DNA of 64,000 bases from Salicibibacter cibi (GTDB lineage: Bacteria > Bacillota > Bacilli > Bacillales > Marinococcaceae), in assembly GCF_016495865.1 (NCBI RefSeq), contig NZ_CP054706.1, forward strand, positions 744,001-808,000. The letters run 5' to 3'. The notes below the pieces were generated by a model. That model made no database searches. It saw only the letters and a list, made by a program, of their open reading frames with translations, and was not told the origin of the DNA. Positions 8,838-17,113 of the stretch are shown here, piece by piece (the stretch's first letter is position 1; each line of letters starts with the position of its first letter). The translations under genes were made by a program, and so were the position numbers.

Positions 8838-9535
8838 ATGACAGCAGCAGTGCTTATCGCGTTTGGTGGCTCAGACGCCTTGCATGTGCAAGACGATATG
8901 TCCATTCCTGATGTTCAAACCGGTCAAGTACTGATGCGCGTAAGCGCCGCATCTGTCAACAATAATGAACAATTGGCGTGCTTGCCCACGGCATACGGAA
9001 CGGCTCTTGGAATGTTAGAGCGTGCCGAAATTGGGCATGGGGAAACGGTCTTTGTCACAGGTGCTTCGAGTGGAGTTGGGATGGAGTTGATACAGCTCGC
9101 AGCGGCACGAGGTGCCATAATTATAGCTCTAACCAAATCGGATAAAATGAAGAAGGTCACTGCAGCCGGTGCAACTTACGTTGTTGACCGTGATTCTGCT
9201 GATATGGAGACAAACATATTAGATGCGGCACCCCAAGGTTTGGGTGCGGTTGTTGACGTTGTGGGAGGAAAAGCTGTAGCAAGCGTTTTATCGCTCATTC
9301 GAGAAGGGGGACGATGGGTGATCGCAGGAGCCGTTGGTGGAGCAAATATGACATTCGACTTACGTCGGCTCTACCTGCACAACCGGAGGTTAATCGGGTC
9401 GTCCATGCATACGCCGGTAGAATAAACCCTCAAGTGGTTGGAATTTTTCCGTTAAGCAAGATTCATGAAGCACAGCGGTTTTTTCAACAACGAAAGCATG
9501 TGGGCAAGATCGTTATCCTTCCGTCCGTTGGTTAA
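8838..9535 (+). pseudogene. Decayed NADPH:quinone oxidoreductase-like (MDR) gene
   Basis: The first ~40 residues from ATG 8838 match the N-terminal GroES-like part of zinc-independent MDR enzymes (GTGQVLMRVSAASVN-like segment). After SVNNNEQLA about 80-100 residues are missing, and the frame resumes in the Rossmann domain with TVFVTGASSGVGMELIQLAAARGA, then GLGAVVDVVGG and GGRWVIAGAVGG. A stop at 9423-9425 is followed in another frame by the expected C-terminus (PLSKIHEAQRFFQQRKHVGKIV) ending at 9535. An internal deletion plus a frameshift make it non-functional. The MITE abuts the start codon. Confidence 0.8.
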
Positions 9536-9577
9536 CATTGACGAACCTGTTAAAAGATGTGGAGGAAGGATAGTTAA

Positions 9578-9612
9578 AAATAAGATCCCGAGGATGACTA
9601 AACTCGGGATCT
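9578..9612 (-). terminator. Terminator of the DinB-family gene
   Basis: AGATCCCGAG and CTCGGGATCT form a perfect 10-bp stem, followed on the minus strand by TATTTTTAA. Confidence 0.75.
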
Positions 9613-9657
9613 GTACGTTTGTCGGTGTTCAATCTCTTTCATAAATGATTATATACG

Positions 9658-10122
9658 TTAATCTGCTCCGCCGATCGCTTTTTTGATGCCCTTAATCATT
9701 CCGGCGTGCATCCCTTCATGGTACAACGTAAAATTCAAAATCTCACCGACCGTTGAGAGGGACATAAATGGTTTCGGCGCTTCATCATCGAGTTGCCCGG
9801 ACAATGTTTCCTTCAATTTTTTCGGTTGCTCTTCAAGATGTTGTTTTATTTCGTCGAGCGTCGGGATCTCACCTTTCCAATCGGCGGGCTTTGTGCCCGG
9901 GGCAAACAATTCTAAGTAGCGAGAAGGCGTTTCAATATTTTTTCCGCCGTAATTTGAAAGTAAAACGTTTTGAACCGTGTAGGTGTGGCCCAAGTTCCAA
10001 CGGATTGTGTTACTAAATCCCTCGGGCATTTGATCTGCCTGTTGTTCTGATAAGCTGTCCAGTTCATTCAATGTACTTTGTCTGACCATATTAATTTGTT
10101 GGAAAATCTGTTCTTCATTCAT
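9658..10122 (-). CDS. DinB/YfiT-like metal-binding four-helix protein
   Basis: A 154-residue protein of the DinB_2 superfamily. The three metal-binding histidines are present: His46 (NLGHTYTVQN) and His135/His139 (LYHEGMHAGMI). Some family members are thiol-dependent S-transferases (bacillithiol or mycothiol); for others no activity is known. RBS GGAC/AAAGGACG precedes the ATG. It stands alone between a terminator and the gntP gene end. Confidence 0.88.
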   Translation of the reverse strand: MNEEQIFQQINMVRQSTLNELDSLSEQQADQMPEGFSNTIRWNLGHTYTVQNVLLSNYGGKNIETPSRYLELFAPGTKPADWKGEIPTLDEIKQHLEEQPKKLKETLSGQLDDEAPKPFMSLSTVGEILNFTLYHEGMHAGMIKGIKKAIGGAD

Positions 10123-10222
10123 CTTTGCATCGTCCTTTCTTTTGCCTCATTAGATAGAGTTCATCTAATTGAGAATACCCTTGTTGTGATACATGTTAAA
10201 CATCTTATATTGGGACCTTATT

Positions 10223-11512
10223 TTAATAAATGCCGAAGCTGGCGAGAATGATTGCCGGAATGACCGACAAGATTGGAATAATGACCGATACTACAGCGAT
10301 ATCCTTATAAGATTCTTTATGAGACATACCGGTGACAATGAGGATCGTTAAGATCGCACCATTATGGGGAAGTGAATCAAGCCCTGCCGAAGCCAACGAT
10401 GCGATCCTGTGAAATGCTTCAGGATCTATACCAAAGGTCTGTGCCGCAGACATATAAGTATCACTTAGAGCTTCCATCGCTATTCCCAAACCCCCGGAGG
10501 CTGAACCGGTTGCTCCCGCCAACACATTGGCGGCAACGGCTTGGGAAACAAGTGGGCTTCCGGGAACGTTTAAAATAAGGTCGGAAAGCTGAGCAAATCC
10601 GGGGACATTTTGCACAACCGTTCCAAACCCAACGGCCGCACTTGTGTTGATGATAGCCAAAACGGAACCGCTGGCTCCTTCATTCATGGCTGTGATAAAT
10701 CCTCTGTATTTTTGAATACATAAAAGCAAATTCAATACAATGCCCGACAATAAGGCAACGATAATGTCAAACTGCAAAATATTCAATGTGATGACGACAG
10801 TAAAAAGTGGTAAAATGGATACTAGAAACGGGGGCGGTGCCCCTTTTATCGTATTTTCCACTTCATTTGTTTGCGGGGGTTCTGTATATGTTTCACCGGC
10901 CGTTGTTATTTTTTTCTCTCGCCATTTTAAATACGTGTAGCCGGTAATGGCCATAAAAGCGCCCGCGGTTAACCCCATGATGGGGGCCGCTGCTGCAGTC
11001 GTCCCATAGTAGTCTGTGGGGATTAAGTTTTGGATTTGCGGGGTGCCAGGGAGAGCAACCATAGCAAATGTTAGTGTTCCAAACGCAAGCGTTGCTGGCA
11101 TTAACCGTCGAGGCAGATTCGCTTCTTTAAACATAGCTAACGCGAGGGGATAAACGGCAAATGCGACGACGAATACACTAATGCCACCGTACGCAAGTAC
11201 CGCGCACGAGATCGATACACCGAGAATTGCGCGTTTTGCGCCGAGTACGTTGATAATGCCTGTGGCAATTGAATTTGCCATGCCGGTGTATTCCATCAAT
11301 TTGCCGAAAACTGCGCCAAGCATGAACACCGGGAACCACTCTTTGGCAAAATCCACAAATCCACCCATATATGTGTTCGTATAGGCGTCCAACAAGTCAA
11401 GACCACCGGTGATTGCCACAATACCGGCGCATATCGGGGCGATCCATATGATGGACCAGCCTCGATAGGCCAGGATCATCAAAAGGATTAGTCCGAGTAG
11501 TATGCCAAGCAT
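10223..11512 (-). CDS. GntP family permease (gluconate/hydroxy-acid)
   Basis: A membrane permease of about 430 residues with around 12 hydrophobic segments. GntP-family signs include the glycine-rich GGLDLLDAYTNTYMGGFVDFAKEW region near the N-terminus, PGTPQIQNLIPTDYYGTT (about residue 160) and the C-terminal GATGSASGGLGIAMEAL and GLDSLPHNGAILT motifs. The frame is open to 11596, inside the upstream gene, but AAGGAG at about 11522 points to ATG 11518 or 11512. It follows the iron alcohol dehydrogenase by about 30 bases and is surely co-transcribed from the sigma-54 promoter at 12766. GntP members carry gluconate, 3-hydroxybutyrate and similar acids; a hydroxy acid feeding this regulon is plausible. 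Confidence 0.85.
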   Translation of the reverse strand: MLGILLGLILLMILAYRGWSIIWIAPICAGIVAITGGLDLLDAYTNTYMGGFVDFAKEWFPVFMLGAVFGKLMEYTGMANSIATGIINVLGAKRAILGVSISCAVLAYGGISVFVVAFAVYPLALAMFKEANLPRRLMPATLAFGTLTFAMVALPGTPQIQNLIPTDYYGTTAAAAPIMGLTAGAFMAITGYTYLKWREKKITTAGETYTEPPQTNEVENTIKGAPPPFLVSILPLFTVVITLNILQFDIIVALLSGIVLNLLLCIQKYRGFITAMNEGASGSVLAIINTSAAVGFGTVVQNVPGFAQLSDLILNVPGSPLVSQAVAANVLAGATGSASGGLGIAMEALSDTYMSAAQTFGIDPEAFHRIASLASAGLDSLPHNGAILTILIVTGMSHKESYKDIAVVSVIIPILSVIPAIILASFGIY

Positions 11513-11543
11513 GAACATTTGCTCCTTTTTCTTAATATTGGAT

Positions 11544-12725
11544 CTATGTTGTTTTAGATGAATATTGATACCGAAATGCTTGTTGGTAGAGATCAATGAT
11601 CTCGTCTTTTGCCGGTACTTTGGGGTTGTTGGCGGGACTTCCGCTCATGAGAGCGTCTTCCGCCATTTTCGGACATGCCTGTTCAAATGCTTCCTTGTCG
11701 ATGCCCCATGAGCCCAAGTTGGGAATGTTTAATTCCTCGCAAAGGGTAAGAATACGATGAACAAGGATGTCCGCGCCTTCGTTTGGTGATTCGTCTTTTA
11801 ATTCGGGGTAGACGTGAGAAGCCAGTTCATGTAAACGTTCTTGGCAAGAATCTTTGCTATATTCCAAAACAACAGGCAACAACATGGCGTTGGAAATGCC
11901 ATGAGGAACATGAAAAAGGGCACCAATCGGCCTCGACATGCCGTGGACAAGGCAAACAGAGGCGTTGGAAAAAGCCATGCCGGCTTGCATGGAGGCAAAC
12001 ATGGTATTGGCTCTCGCTGTCCTGTTGGATCCATCTTGGTAAGCAGTTTTCAAATTTTCCATGATTAATTGAAAAGAAGATCGGGCGAGCTGATCTGTGA
12101 ACGGATGGGCGCGTTTGGAAATGTAGGCCTCCAGTGCATGGGTTAATGAATCGATGCCGACAGCCGCTGTCGTGTTTTTCGGGGTGGAAATGGTAAGGAG
12201 CGGATCGACGATCGCTATCTTTGGCATAAGTGCGGGTTGCTTGATCATCATTTTAATTCCGTTATTTTTATTCGTAATCACAGTGGCATCGGTTGCTTCT
12301 GAACCGGTTCCGCCGGTTGTCGGAATAGCGATTAACGGGAGCCCATCATTTGAGGCGATTGTTTTTTGGTTCATGTAATCGCTCACAAATCCGCCGTTTG
12401 TCATGACGACCGATACCGCTTTTGCCGTGTCGATGCAACTGCCGCCGCCAATGCTGACAATAAGATCACAAGCAGCTTCTCGGCAAATAAATAACGCCTC
12501 ATCGACGTATGCGTCGGTAGGCTCCGATTCCACGCCTAGATAAGTAATGACGTCAATGCCCGCTTCTTCCATTAGCTGGCGACAGACCGAAACATTTCCT
12601 AGTTCTTCCATGATCTGATCGCTGATCAAAAGCGCGCGTGTTCCTTCCTGTCGCGCGATCTCTCCCACATTCTTCAAGCTGTCTTCCCCATAGACGACTT
12701 GTCTCGGAAAATGCATAGTATACAT
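11544..12725 (-). CDS. Iron-containing (group III) alcohol dehydrogenase
   Basis: A 393-residue NAD(P)-dependent dehydrogenase. The N-terminal nucleotide site has SIGGGSCIDTAKAV and IAIPTTGGTGSEAT; the iron site has Asp in GIDSLTHALEAYISK with its His, and later histidines in LVHGMSRPIGALFHVPHGISNA, which is the family signature. The ATG at 12725 is preferred over the GTG three codons upstream because AAAGGTG is then 6 bases away. First gene of an operon with gntP. Group III enzymes oxidise short alcohols, diols or 4-hydroxybutyrate; here the product would be an aldehyde or semialdehyde for the neighbouring pathway (inference). Confidence 0.9.
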   Translation of the reverse strand: MYTMHFPRQVVYGEDSLKNVGEIARQEGTRALLISDQIMEELGNVSVCRQLMEEAGIDVITYLGVESEPTDAYVDEALFICREAACDLIVSIGGGSCIDTAKAVSVVMTNGGFVSDYMNQKTIASNDGLPLIAIPTTGGTGSEATDATVITNKNNGIKMMIKQPALMPKIAIVDPLLTISTPKNTTAAVGIDSLTHALEAYISKRAHPFTDQLARSSFQLIMENLKTAYQDGSNRTARANTMFASMQAGMAFSNASVCLVHGMSRPIGALFHVPHGISNAMLLPVVLEYSKDSCQERLHELASHVYPELKDESPNEGADILVHRILTLCEELNIPNLGSWGIDKEAFEQACPKMAEDALMSGSPANNPKVPAKDEIIDLYQQAFRYQYSSKTT

Positions 12726-12765
12726 GGTGATCACCTTTCTTTTATCAAATTCGTACCCACGATAA

Positions 12766-12782
12766 ATGCAATTTCTATGCCG
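12766..12782 (-). promoter_or_regulatory. Sigma-54 (-24/-12) promoter for adh-gntP
   Basis: On the minus strand: cGGCAT, 5 bases, TTGCA. GG and GC elements are spaced as in the TGGCAC-N5-TTGCA consensus; two mismatches outside the invariant bases. It lies about 45 bases upstream of the dehydrogenase start. Confidence 0.75.
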
Positions 12783-12818
12783 TTACCAAGATATTTAGTG
12801 AAGTGGTTGATTTTGTGT

Positions 12819-12903
12819 TTATACAAGTATGCGAAGATAGAACAAATGGGCATGGACATTTTTGTTTAACAGTAGTGTCTATACACTTATACAGTTATAC
12901 ATC
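12819..12903. promoter_or_regulatory. Candidate activator binding region (TATACA repeats)
   Basis: Three TATACA hexamers at 12880, 12888 and 12896 repeat every 8 bases, with a fourth at 12820. The region lies between two divergent sigma-54 promoters at the distance usual for upstream activator sites. A single TATACA also occurs upstream of the enoyl-CoA hydratase promoter (about 27636). Binding is inferred only. Confidence 0.4.
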
Positions 12904-13024
12904 TCTTGCTTTACACGGTTTGAAATAATCAGAAGGTGGAAGGGGATTTTCGGTTACCTTATACAGATAGAATTAAAATCCGTTATCTCTTCTTTTTTAA
13001 TGAAAAGTCACGTTTTCTAATATG

Positions 13025-13040
13025 TGGCACGGGGTTTGCA
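13025..13040 (+). promoter_or_regulatory. Sigma-54 promoter for the acyl-CoA synthetase
   Basis: TGGCAC (13025-13030), GGGGT, TTGCA (13036-13040): a perfect match to the sigma-54 consensus, 41 bases before the start codon. Confidence 0.9.
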
Positions 13041-13080
13041 TAAGAAATGGATGACATTGTTTATATGAGGAGGTTGACCG

Positions 13081-14667
13081 ATGAATGTTCAAGATTTGAT
13101 TGCGCCAGCCCAGTATAATATTGCTGATGCGGTGGCGAAATTCGCAGAAGGCCCTAACCGTACGGCAATTCGTTGGAAGAATGAGCAGGGAGACATTCGA
13201 GAAGTTTCCTATTCGGCGTTGGCCGCAAAAACAAATCAATACGCACATGTGTTACGGCGTTCTGGGCTGGAAAAAGGGGACAGAGTTTTAATTATCCTGC
13301 CTCGAATTCCTGAGGCCTACATCACTTATCTTGCTTGCCTCAAAGCCGGTTTGGTTGCCATTCCATGCTCCGAGATGCTTCGAAAAAAAGATCTGGAATT
13401 TCGAATGGAACACTCCGGGGCGAGAGGGATTGTGGCTTATGATCAGGCAATTGCCGAAGTCAATGCCATCGAGAACGGTCATGAAGCACTCGAGCGGAGA
13501 TTTATTATTGGACAAAAGGTTGATGGATGGTCCTCGATCGAAGAACTCGCCGAGAAAGAAAACGAACAATACGAGGGTGAAAAAACATCGAGAGATGACA
13601 TGGCTTTCCTTTCCTATACATCCGGGACAACGGGGAATCCCAAAGGTGTCGCCCACACACATGGATGGGGTTATGCTCATGTAGAGACTGCTGCAAAAAA
13701 ATGGTTGAACGTGAAGGAAGGAGACCTCGTTTGGGCAACAGCCGCACCCGGATGGCAAAAGTGGGTCTGGAGCCCCTTCTTGTCAACGATCAGCCTTGGA
13801 GCGACAGCGTTTGTTTATCACGGAGGTTTTAATCCAGACACTTATTTACAATTATTGGAAAAAGAAAAAATTGAAGTATTATGCTGTACGCCGACCGAAT
13901 ATCGTTTGATGGTGAGTGTCGATGATCTTAAAAGCTACGATCTTTCAAATCTGAAAAGCGCGGTTTCTGCGGGCGAACCTCTCAATCGCCCCGTGATAGA
14001 AGCTTTTCAACGAGCCTTTAACATTAATGTTCGTGATGGTTATGGGCAAACCGAAAACACATTGCTTGTAAGCATCCAAGAAGGCATGGACATCAAACCG
14101 GGATCCATGGGTACGCCGACACCGGGCAATCAAGTCGAAGTGATTGATGAGAATGGGGCCCCTTGTTCAACGGGAGAGGTTGGGGACATTGCCGTTCATA
14201 AAGATTCTCCGGCTCTTTTTAAAGCTTACTATCGTGATCCTGAGCGAACGCAAGCGACTTATCGAGGCGACTGGTATTTAACTGGGGACCAAGCTTTCCG
14301 GGATGAAGATGGTTATTTTTGGTTTGTAGGCAGAAGTGACGACATCATCATTAGTTCCGGTTATACCATCGGCCCATTTGAAGTGGAAGATGCCTTGGTA
14401 AAACACGATGCAGTAAAAGAGTGTGCGGTCGTCGGGGTTCCTGATGACATCAGGGGCAATGTTGTCAAAGCATATGTTGTGCTCCGGGATTCCGAAAGCA
14501 TTTGCAATCCTGAAGCGCTTATCACTGAATTGCAAGATCACACCAAACGTTTGACCGCTCCTTATAAATATCCGAGAAAAATTGAATTTATCGAGGAATT
14601 GCCCAAAACGACCTCAGGAAAAATCAGACGCATTACACTCAGGAATGAAGCAAAAGAGACGACGTGA
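13081..14667 (+). CDS. Acyl-CoA synthetase (AMP-forming, medium/branched chain)
   Basis: A 528-residue adenylate-forming enzyme that converts a carboxylic acid to its CoA thioester with ATP. Visible motifs: the P-loop SYTSGTTGNPKGVAHTHG (about 178-195), VRDGYGQTENT (A5 core, about 318), WYLTGDQAFRD (A7), GRSDDIIISSGYTIGPFEVE (A8 hinge), and the C-terminal catalytic lysine in TTSGKIRR. The sequence is closest in character to MACS/ACSM-type enzymes acting on medium or branched short chains. It is a single-gene transcript under a perfect sigma-54 promoter and ends just before the activator gene. Isobutyrate is a reasonable substrate given the neighbours, but propionate, butyrate or 3-hydroxy acids cannot be excluded. 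Confidence 0.88.
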   Translation: MNVQDLIAPAQYNIADAVAKFAEGPNRTAIRWKNEQGDIREVSYSALAAKTNQYAHVLRRSGLEKGDRVLIILPRIPEAYITYLACLKAGLVAIPCSEMLRKKDLEFRMEHSGARGIVAYDQAIAEVNAIENGHEALERRFIIGQKVDGWSSIEELAEKENEQYEGEKTSRDDMAFLSYTSGTTGNPKGVAHTHGWGYAHVETAAKKWLNVKEGDLVWATAAPGWQKWVWSPFLSTISLGATAFVYHGGFNPDTYLQLLEKEKIEVLCCTPTEYRLMVSVDDLKSYDLSNLKSAVSAGEPLNRPVIEAFQRAFNINVRDGYGQTENTLLVSIQEGMDIKPGSMGTPTPGNQVEVIDENGAPCSTGEVGDIAVHKDSPALFKAYYRDPERTQATYRGDWYLTGDQAFRDEDGYFWFVGRSDDIIISSGYTIGPFEVEDALVKHDAVKECAVVGVPDDIRGNVVKAYVVLRDSESICNPEALITELQDHTKRLTAPYKYPRKIEFIEELPKTTSGKIRRITLRNEAKETT

Positions 14668-14674
14668 TGAATGG

Positions 14675-14703
14675 TTAAAGTTGCAACGTTTTTTTAGTAT
14701 AAT
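14675..14703 (+). promoter_or_regulatory. Promoter of the sigma-54 activator gene
   Basis: TATAAT (14698-14703) with a weak -35 TTAAAG (14675-14680) at 17-base spacing. Confidence 0.6.
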
Positions 14704-14706
14704 ATT

Positions 14707-14720
14707 AGTAAGCGCTTGCA
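14707..14720 (+). promoter_or_regulatory. cre site (CcpA operator)
   Basis: AGTAAGCGCTTGCA; its reverse complement TGCAAGCGCTTACT matches the cre consensus TGNAANCGNWNNCA at all but the last fixed base. It starts 4 bases after the -10 box, covering the transcription start, where CcpA represses by blocking initiation. Confidence 0.65.
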
Positions 14721-14730
14721 ATCTTTTGGC

Positions 14731-14764
14731 ATGTAAGAAAGTAAAAATCAACTTTCTTACATGC
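14731..14764 (+). terminator. Leader hairpin, possible attenuator
   Basis: ATGTAAGAAAGT pairs perfectly with ACTTTCTTACAT across a short A-rich loop. No T run follows, so this may be a stabilising leader hairpin, a weak terminator of the synthetase transcript, or both. Confidence 0.45.
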
Positions 14765-14766
14765 AT

Positions 14767-14820
14767 AAGTGCAACTAAGGCTTTCGCCATAAACCTTGGC
14801 GAAAAGCCAAGGTTTCTAAA
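14767..14820 (+). repeat. ~50-bp dispersed repeat, copy A
   Basis: AAGTGCAACTAAGGCTTTCG at the left end and AAGCCAAGGTTTCTAAA at the right. TTTCGCCA (14782-) can pair with TGGCGAAA, while ACCTTGGC can pair with GCCAAGGT; the two hairpins exclude each other. It lies in the leader of the activator gene. Confidence 0.7.
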
Positions 14821-14835
14821 AAGGTGAGGGGTCGG

Positions 14836-16581
14836 ATGCAAATGATTTCAAATGATCACGTCAAGCAATGGATGAATCTACAGCCGGTTACATTGTCTAA
14901 GGAAGATACGCTTCCGGAAACGCTTGTGCTTTTCTCGGAAATTGCAGACAAGGAATTGCCTGTCGTGGAAAATGGTCATTTGCTCGGGGTCATCACTTTG
15001 CAAGATTGTGTAACGTATTTATACGAAAAAAACGACATTTTATGCATAATGAAAACCGATTATTACGCCGTTAGTGAAGATTTTTCATTAAATGATAAAA
15101 AAACACCGGAACGACCGCTCTATGTCCTTCATGAAAAAAACGGTGCCCTGGAAGGTGTGGTCGGGAACGAGGAAATGATCGCTTATTACGAATACGTGCG
15201 GGAGCGAGAGAAAGATGCCAGGCAAACGATTGAATGGTTGAAACTTGGGTTTGACACGGCGTACGAAGGAGTTGCCATTGTTGACGAAAAAGGGACGATA
15301 CTGTTGTTTAATGAGTCGTACAGCCGTTATGTCGGGGTAAGCAAAGAAGAAGCTTTGGGGAGGCCGGCAGCGGATGTTATCGAAAATTCACGCTTGCCAG
15401 CCGTACTGAAAACTGGTGTTCCAGAACGAAGCCAACCCCACCGATTACAGGGGCAAGAATTGGTCGTTCACCGTTTGCCGATTTGGAAGAATGGCCAGGT
15501 CATCGGTGCGGTCGGAATTTTGGTTTATGAAGGTATTTCCGAGATCCGGCAAGTCCTTCAAAGGATGGAACGTTTGCAAACAACAGACAAACAATCTGAA
15601 AAGCAAATGAGCCGAGAACCGCTCGCCCAAGGGCCGACGCATTTTGACGATATTATCGGGGAAAGCCCCGGAATTTCGAAAGCAAAAAAGATCGGAAGAA
15701 AAGCCTCTAAAGCAAAAGCAACGGTTTTAATAACGGGAGAATCTGGCGTTGGCAAAGAGCCATTTGCCCGTGCCATTCATGAAGATGGGAGTAGAAGCAG
15801 TGGCCCATTCGTGGCCGTGAACTGCGCGGCAATCCCGGAAAATCTTTTGGAATCGGAATTATTTGGTTATATGCAAGGGGCATTTACCGGGACACGCAAT
15901 AACGGCAAACCGGGGAAAGTTGAACTGGCAAGTGGCGGAACCTTATTTTTGGATGAAATCGGAGATATGCCCCATACTACTCAAGCAAAAATTTTACGGG
16001 TTCTGCAAGAAAAAGAAGTTGACCGCGTGGGAGGAACCACCCCGATTCCCGTCGATTTCCGCCTCATCGCGGCGACGAATAAAGATTTAAAAAAACAGAT
16101 GGAAGAAGATAAATTCCGGGAAGATTTATTTTATCGCCTGCACGTGATGCCGCTTCATATCCCGCCTTTAAGGGATCGGAAACAGGATATTCCTTTAATT
16201 ATTGCTGATCGGCTGCCGAAATTAAGTGAGGAAAACGAAACGCAGGAAACGACGATTGAAAAAGAAGTCTTGGAAAGGATGTTTCAATACGATTGGCCGG
16301 GGAACGTGCGAGAGTTGTTAAATGTTTTAGAGCAAATGTTCCATTTATGCGAGGATGATCACATTCGACTCGAAGATCTTCCGGATGGTTTCAATGAACA
16401 AACTCAAGTGACTGAATCTTTAAGTGAGTGGCAGGAAAGAAAACAAAAGCAAGAAGAAAAATTTGAACGAAAACAGATCGAGAAGGTTTTGGGAGAAGTA
16501 GATGGCAATAAATCAAAGGCAGCGAAACGCTTAGGGATCTCTCGGGCGACGTTATATAATAAACTTTCCCGTTTTTCGTGA
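14836..16581 (+). CDS. Sigma-54-dependent activator, CBS-PAS-AAA+-Fis
   Basis: An enhancer-binding protein of about 581 residues. Order: a CBS pair (about 6-120), a PAS domain (about 135-235, [15 protein letters not shown] and [14 protein letters not shown]), the AAA+ domain with Walker A GESGVGKE (301-308), the sigma-54 contact loop GAFTGT (348-353; the usual form is GAFTGA), Walker B TLFLDEIG (369-376), the sensor ATNKDL and the arginine-finger region FREDLFYRL, and a C-terminal Fis helix-turn-helix ([21 protein letters not shown]). The frame is open from a GTG at 14824; ATG 14836 after GAGGGG is preferred. The four -24/-12 promoters around it make it the likely local activator. The effector, perhaps an acyl-CoA, acid or nucleotide, is unknown. 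Confidence 0.9.
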   Translation: MQMISNDHVKQWMNLQPVTLSKEDTLPETLVLFSEIADKELPVVENGHLLGVITLQDCVTYLYEKNDILCIMKTDYYAVSEDFSLNDKKTPERPLYVLHEKNGALEGVVGNEEMIAYYEYVREREKDARQTIEWLKLGFDTAYEGVAIVDEKGTILLFNESYSRYVGVSKEEALGRPAADVIENSRLPAVLKTGVPERSQPHRLQGQELVVHRLPIWKNGQVIGAVGILVYEGISEIRQVLQRMERLQTTDKQSEKQMSREPLAQGPTHFDDIIGESPGISKAKKIGRKASKAKATVLITGESGVGKEPFARAIHEDGSRSSGPFVAVNCAAIPENLLESELFGYMQGAFTGTRNNGKPGKVELASGGTLFLDEIGDMPHTTQAKILRVLQEKEVDRVGGTTPIPVDFRLIAATNKDLKKQMEEDKFREDLFYRLHVMPLHIPPLRDRKQDIPLIIADRLPKLSEENETQETTIEKEVLERMFQYDWPGNVRELLNVLEQMFHLCEDDHIRLEDLPDGFNEQTQVTESLSEWQERKQKQEEKFERKQIEKVLGEVDGNKSKAAKRLGISRATLYNKLSRFS

Positions 16582-16594
16582 CGGTTTGGAAGTA

Positions 16595-16610
16595 TGGCAC
16601 AATTATTGCA
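16595..16610 (+). promoter_or_regulatory. Sigma-54 promoter for the usp-mmsA operon
   Basis: TGGCAC (16595-16600), AATTA, TTGCA (16606-16610): perfect consensus, 31 bases before the usp start and just after the activator stop codon. Confidence 0.9.
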
Positions 16611-16640
16611 TTTAAATTAAGGGAAAGGAAGGTGATTGAG

Positions 16641-17078
16641 ATGTATAAAAAAATTTTAGTTGCTGTGGATGGATCAGTACAGTCCGAACAAGCGTTGGAT
16701 AAAGCTATTCAATTGGCAAAACTCCACGGTGCATCATTGACAATCGCGCATGTTGTTGATATTCGAAATTTCTACACACAGGATTATACCCCTCAATCGT
16801 TGTATGATGAAACAGAAAAAAAAGCGGAGCAAATGCTAAAAGAATATAAAGAAAAAGCCGGTGATGAAGGATTGAAAGATGTAGAAACATTATTGAGATC
16901 CGGAAATCCACGAAATCAATTAACCGGAAAACTACTCACCGAAAATGACGTCGATTTATTGGTCACCGGTTCCACCGGCCGCAATGCCTTTGAACGAATG
17001 CTGATTGGCAGTGTGGCAGAAGCCTGTGTGCGACACGCATCTTGTGATGTAGTGACTGTGAGAAGCGCGCTCACATAA
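16641..17078 (+). CDS. Universal stress protein, UspA family
   Basis: A 145-residue alpha/beta nucleotide-binding protein. The N-terminal strand YKKILVAVDGSVQSEQAL and the C-terminal ATP motif G-S-T-G-R-N-A-F-E-R-M-L-I-G-S (G-x2-G-x9-G-S) are complete, so it should bind ATP. The ATG at 16641 follows GGAAGGTG; the open frame extends further upstream through the promoter. It is the first gene of the operon, 36 bases before the acyl-CoA dehydrogenase. Usp proteins often accompany catabolic operons under sigma-54 control, possibly as energy sensors (inference). Confidence 0.92.
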   Translation: MYKKILVAVDGSVQSEQALDKAIQLAKLHGASLTIAHVVDIRNFYTQDYTPQSLYDETEKKAEQMLKEYKEKAGDEGLKDVETLLRSGNPRNQLTGKLLTENDVDLLVTGSTGRNAFERMLIGSVAEACVRHASCDVVTVRSALT

Positions 17079-17113
17079 GCCAATGATAAAAGCCGATTAC
17101 AAAAGGGGGTCAG

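Noticed and set aside
8736-9425. A single 229-residue chimeric protein
   Set aside because: The first third is MITE sequence read by chance; the remainder is a deleted and frameshifted oxidoreductase.
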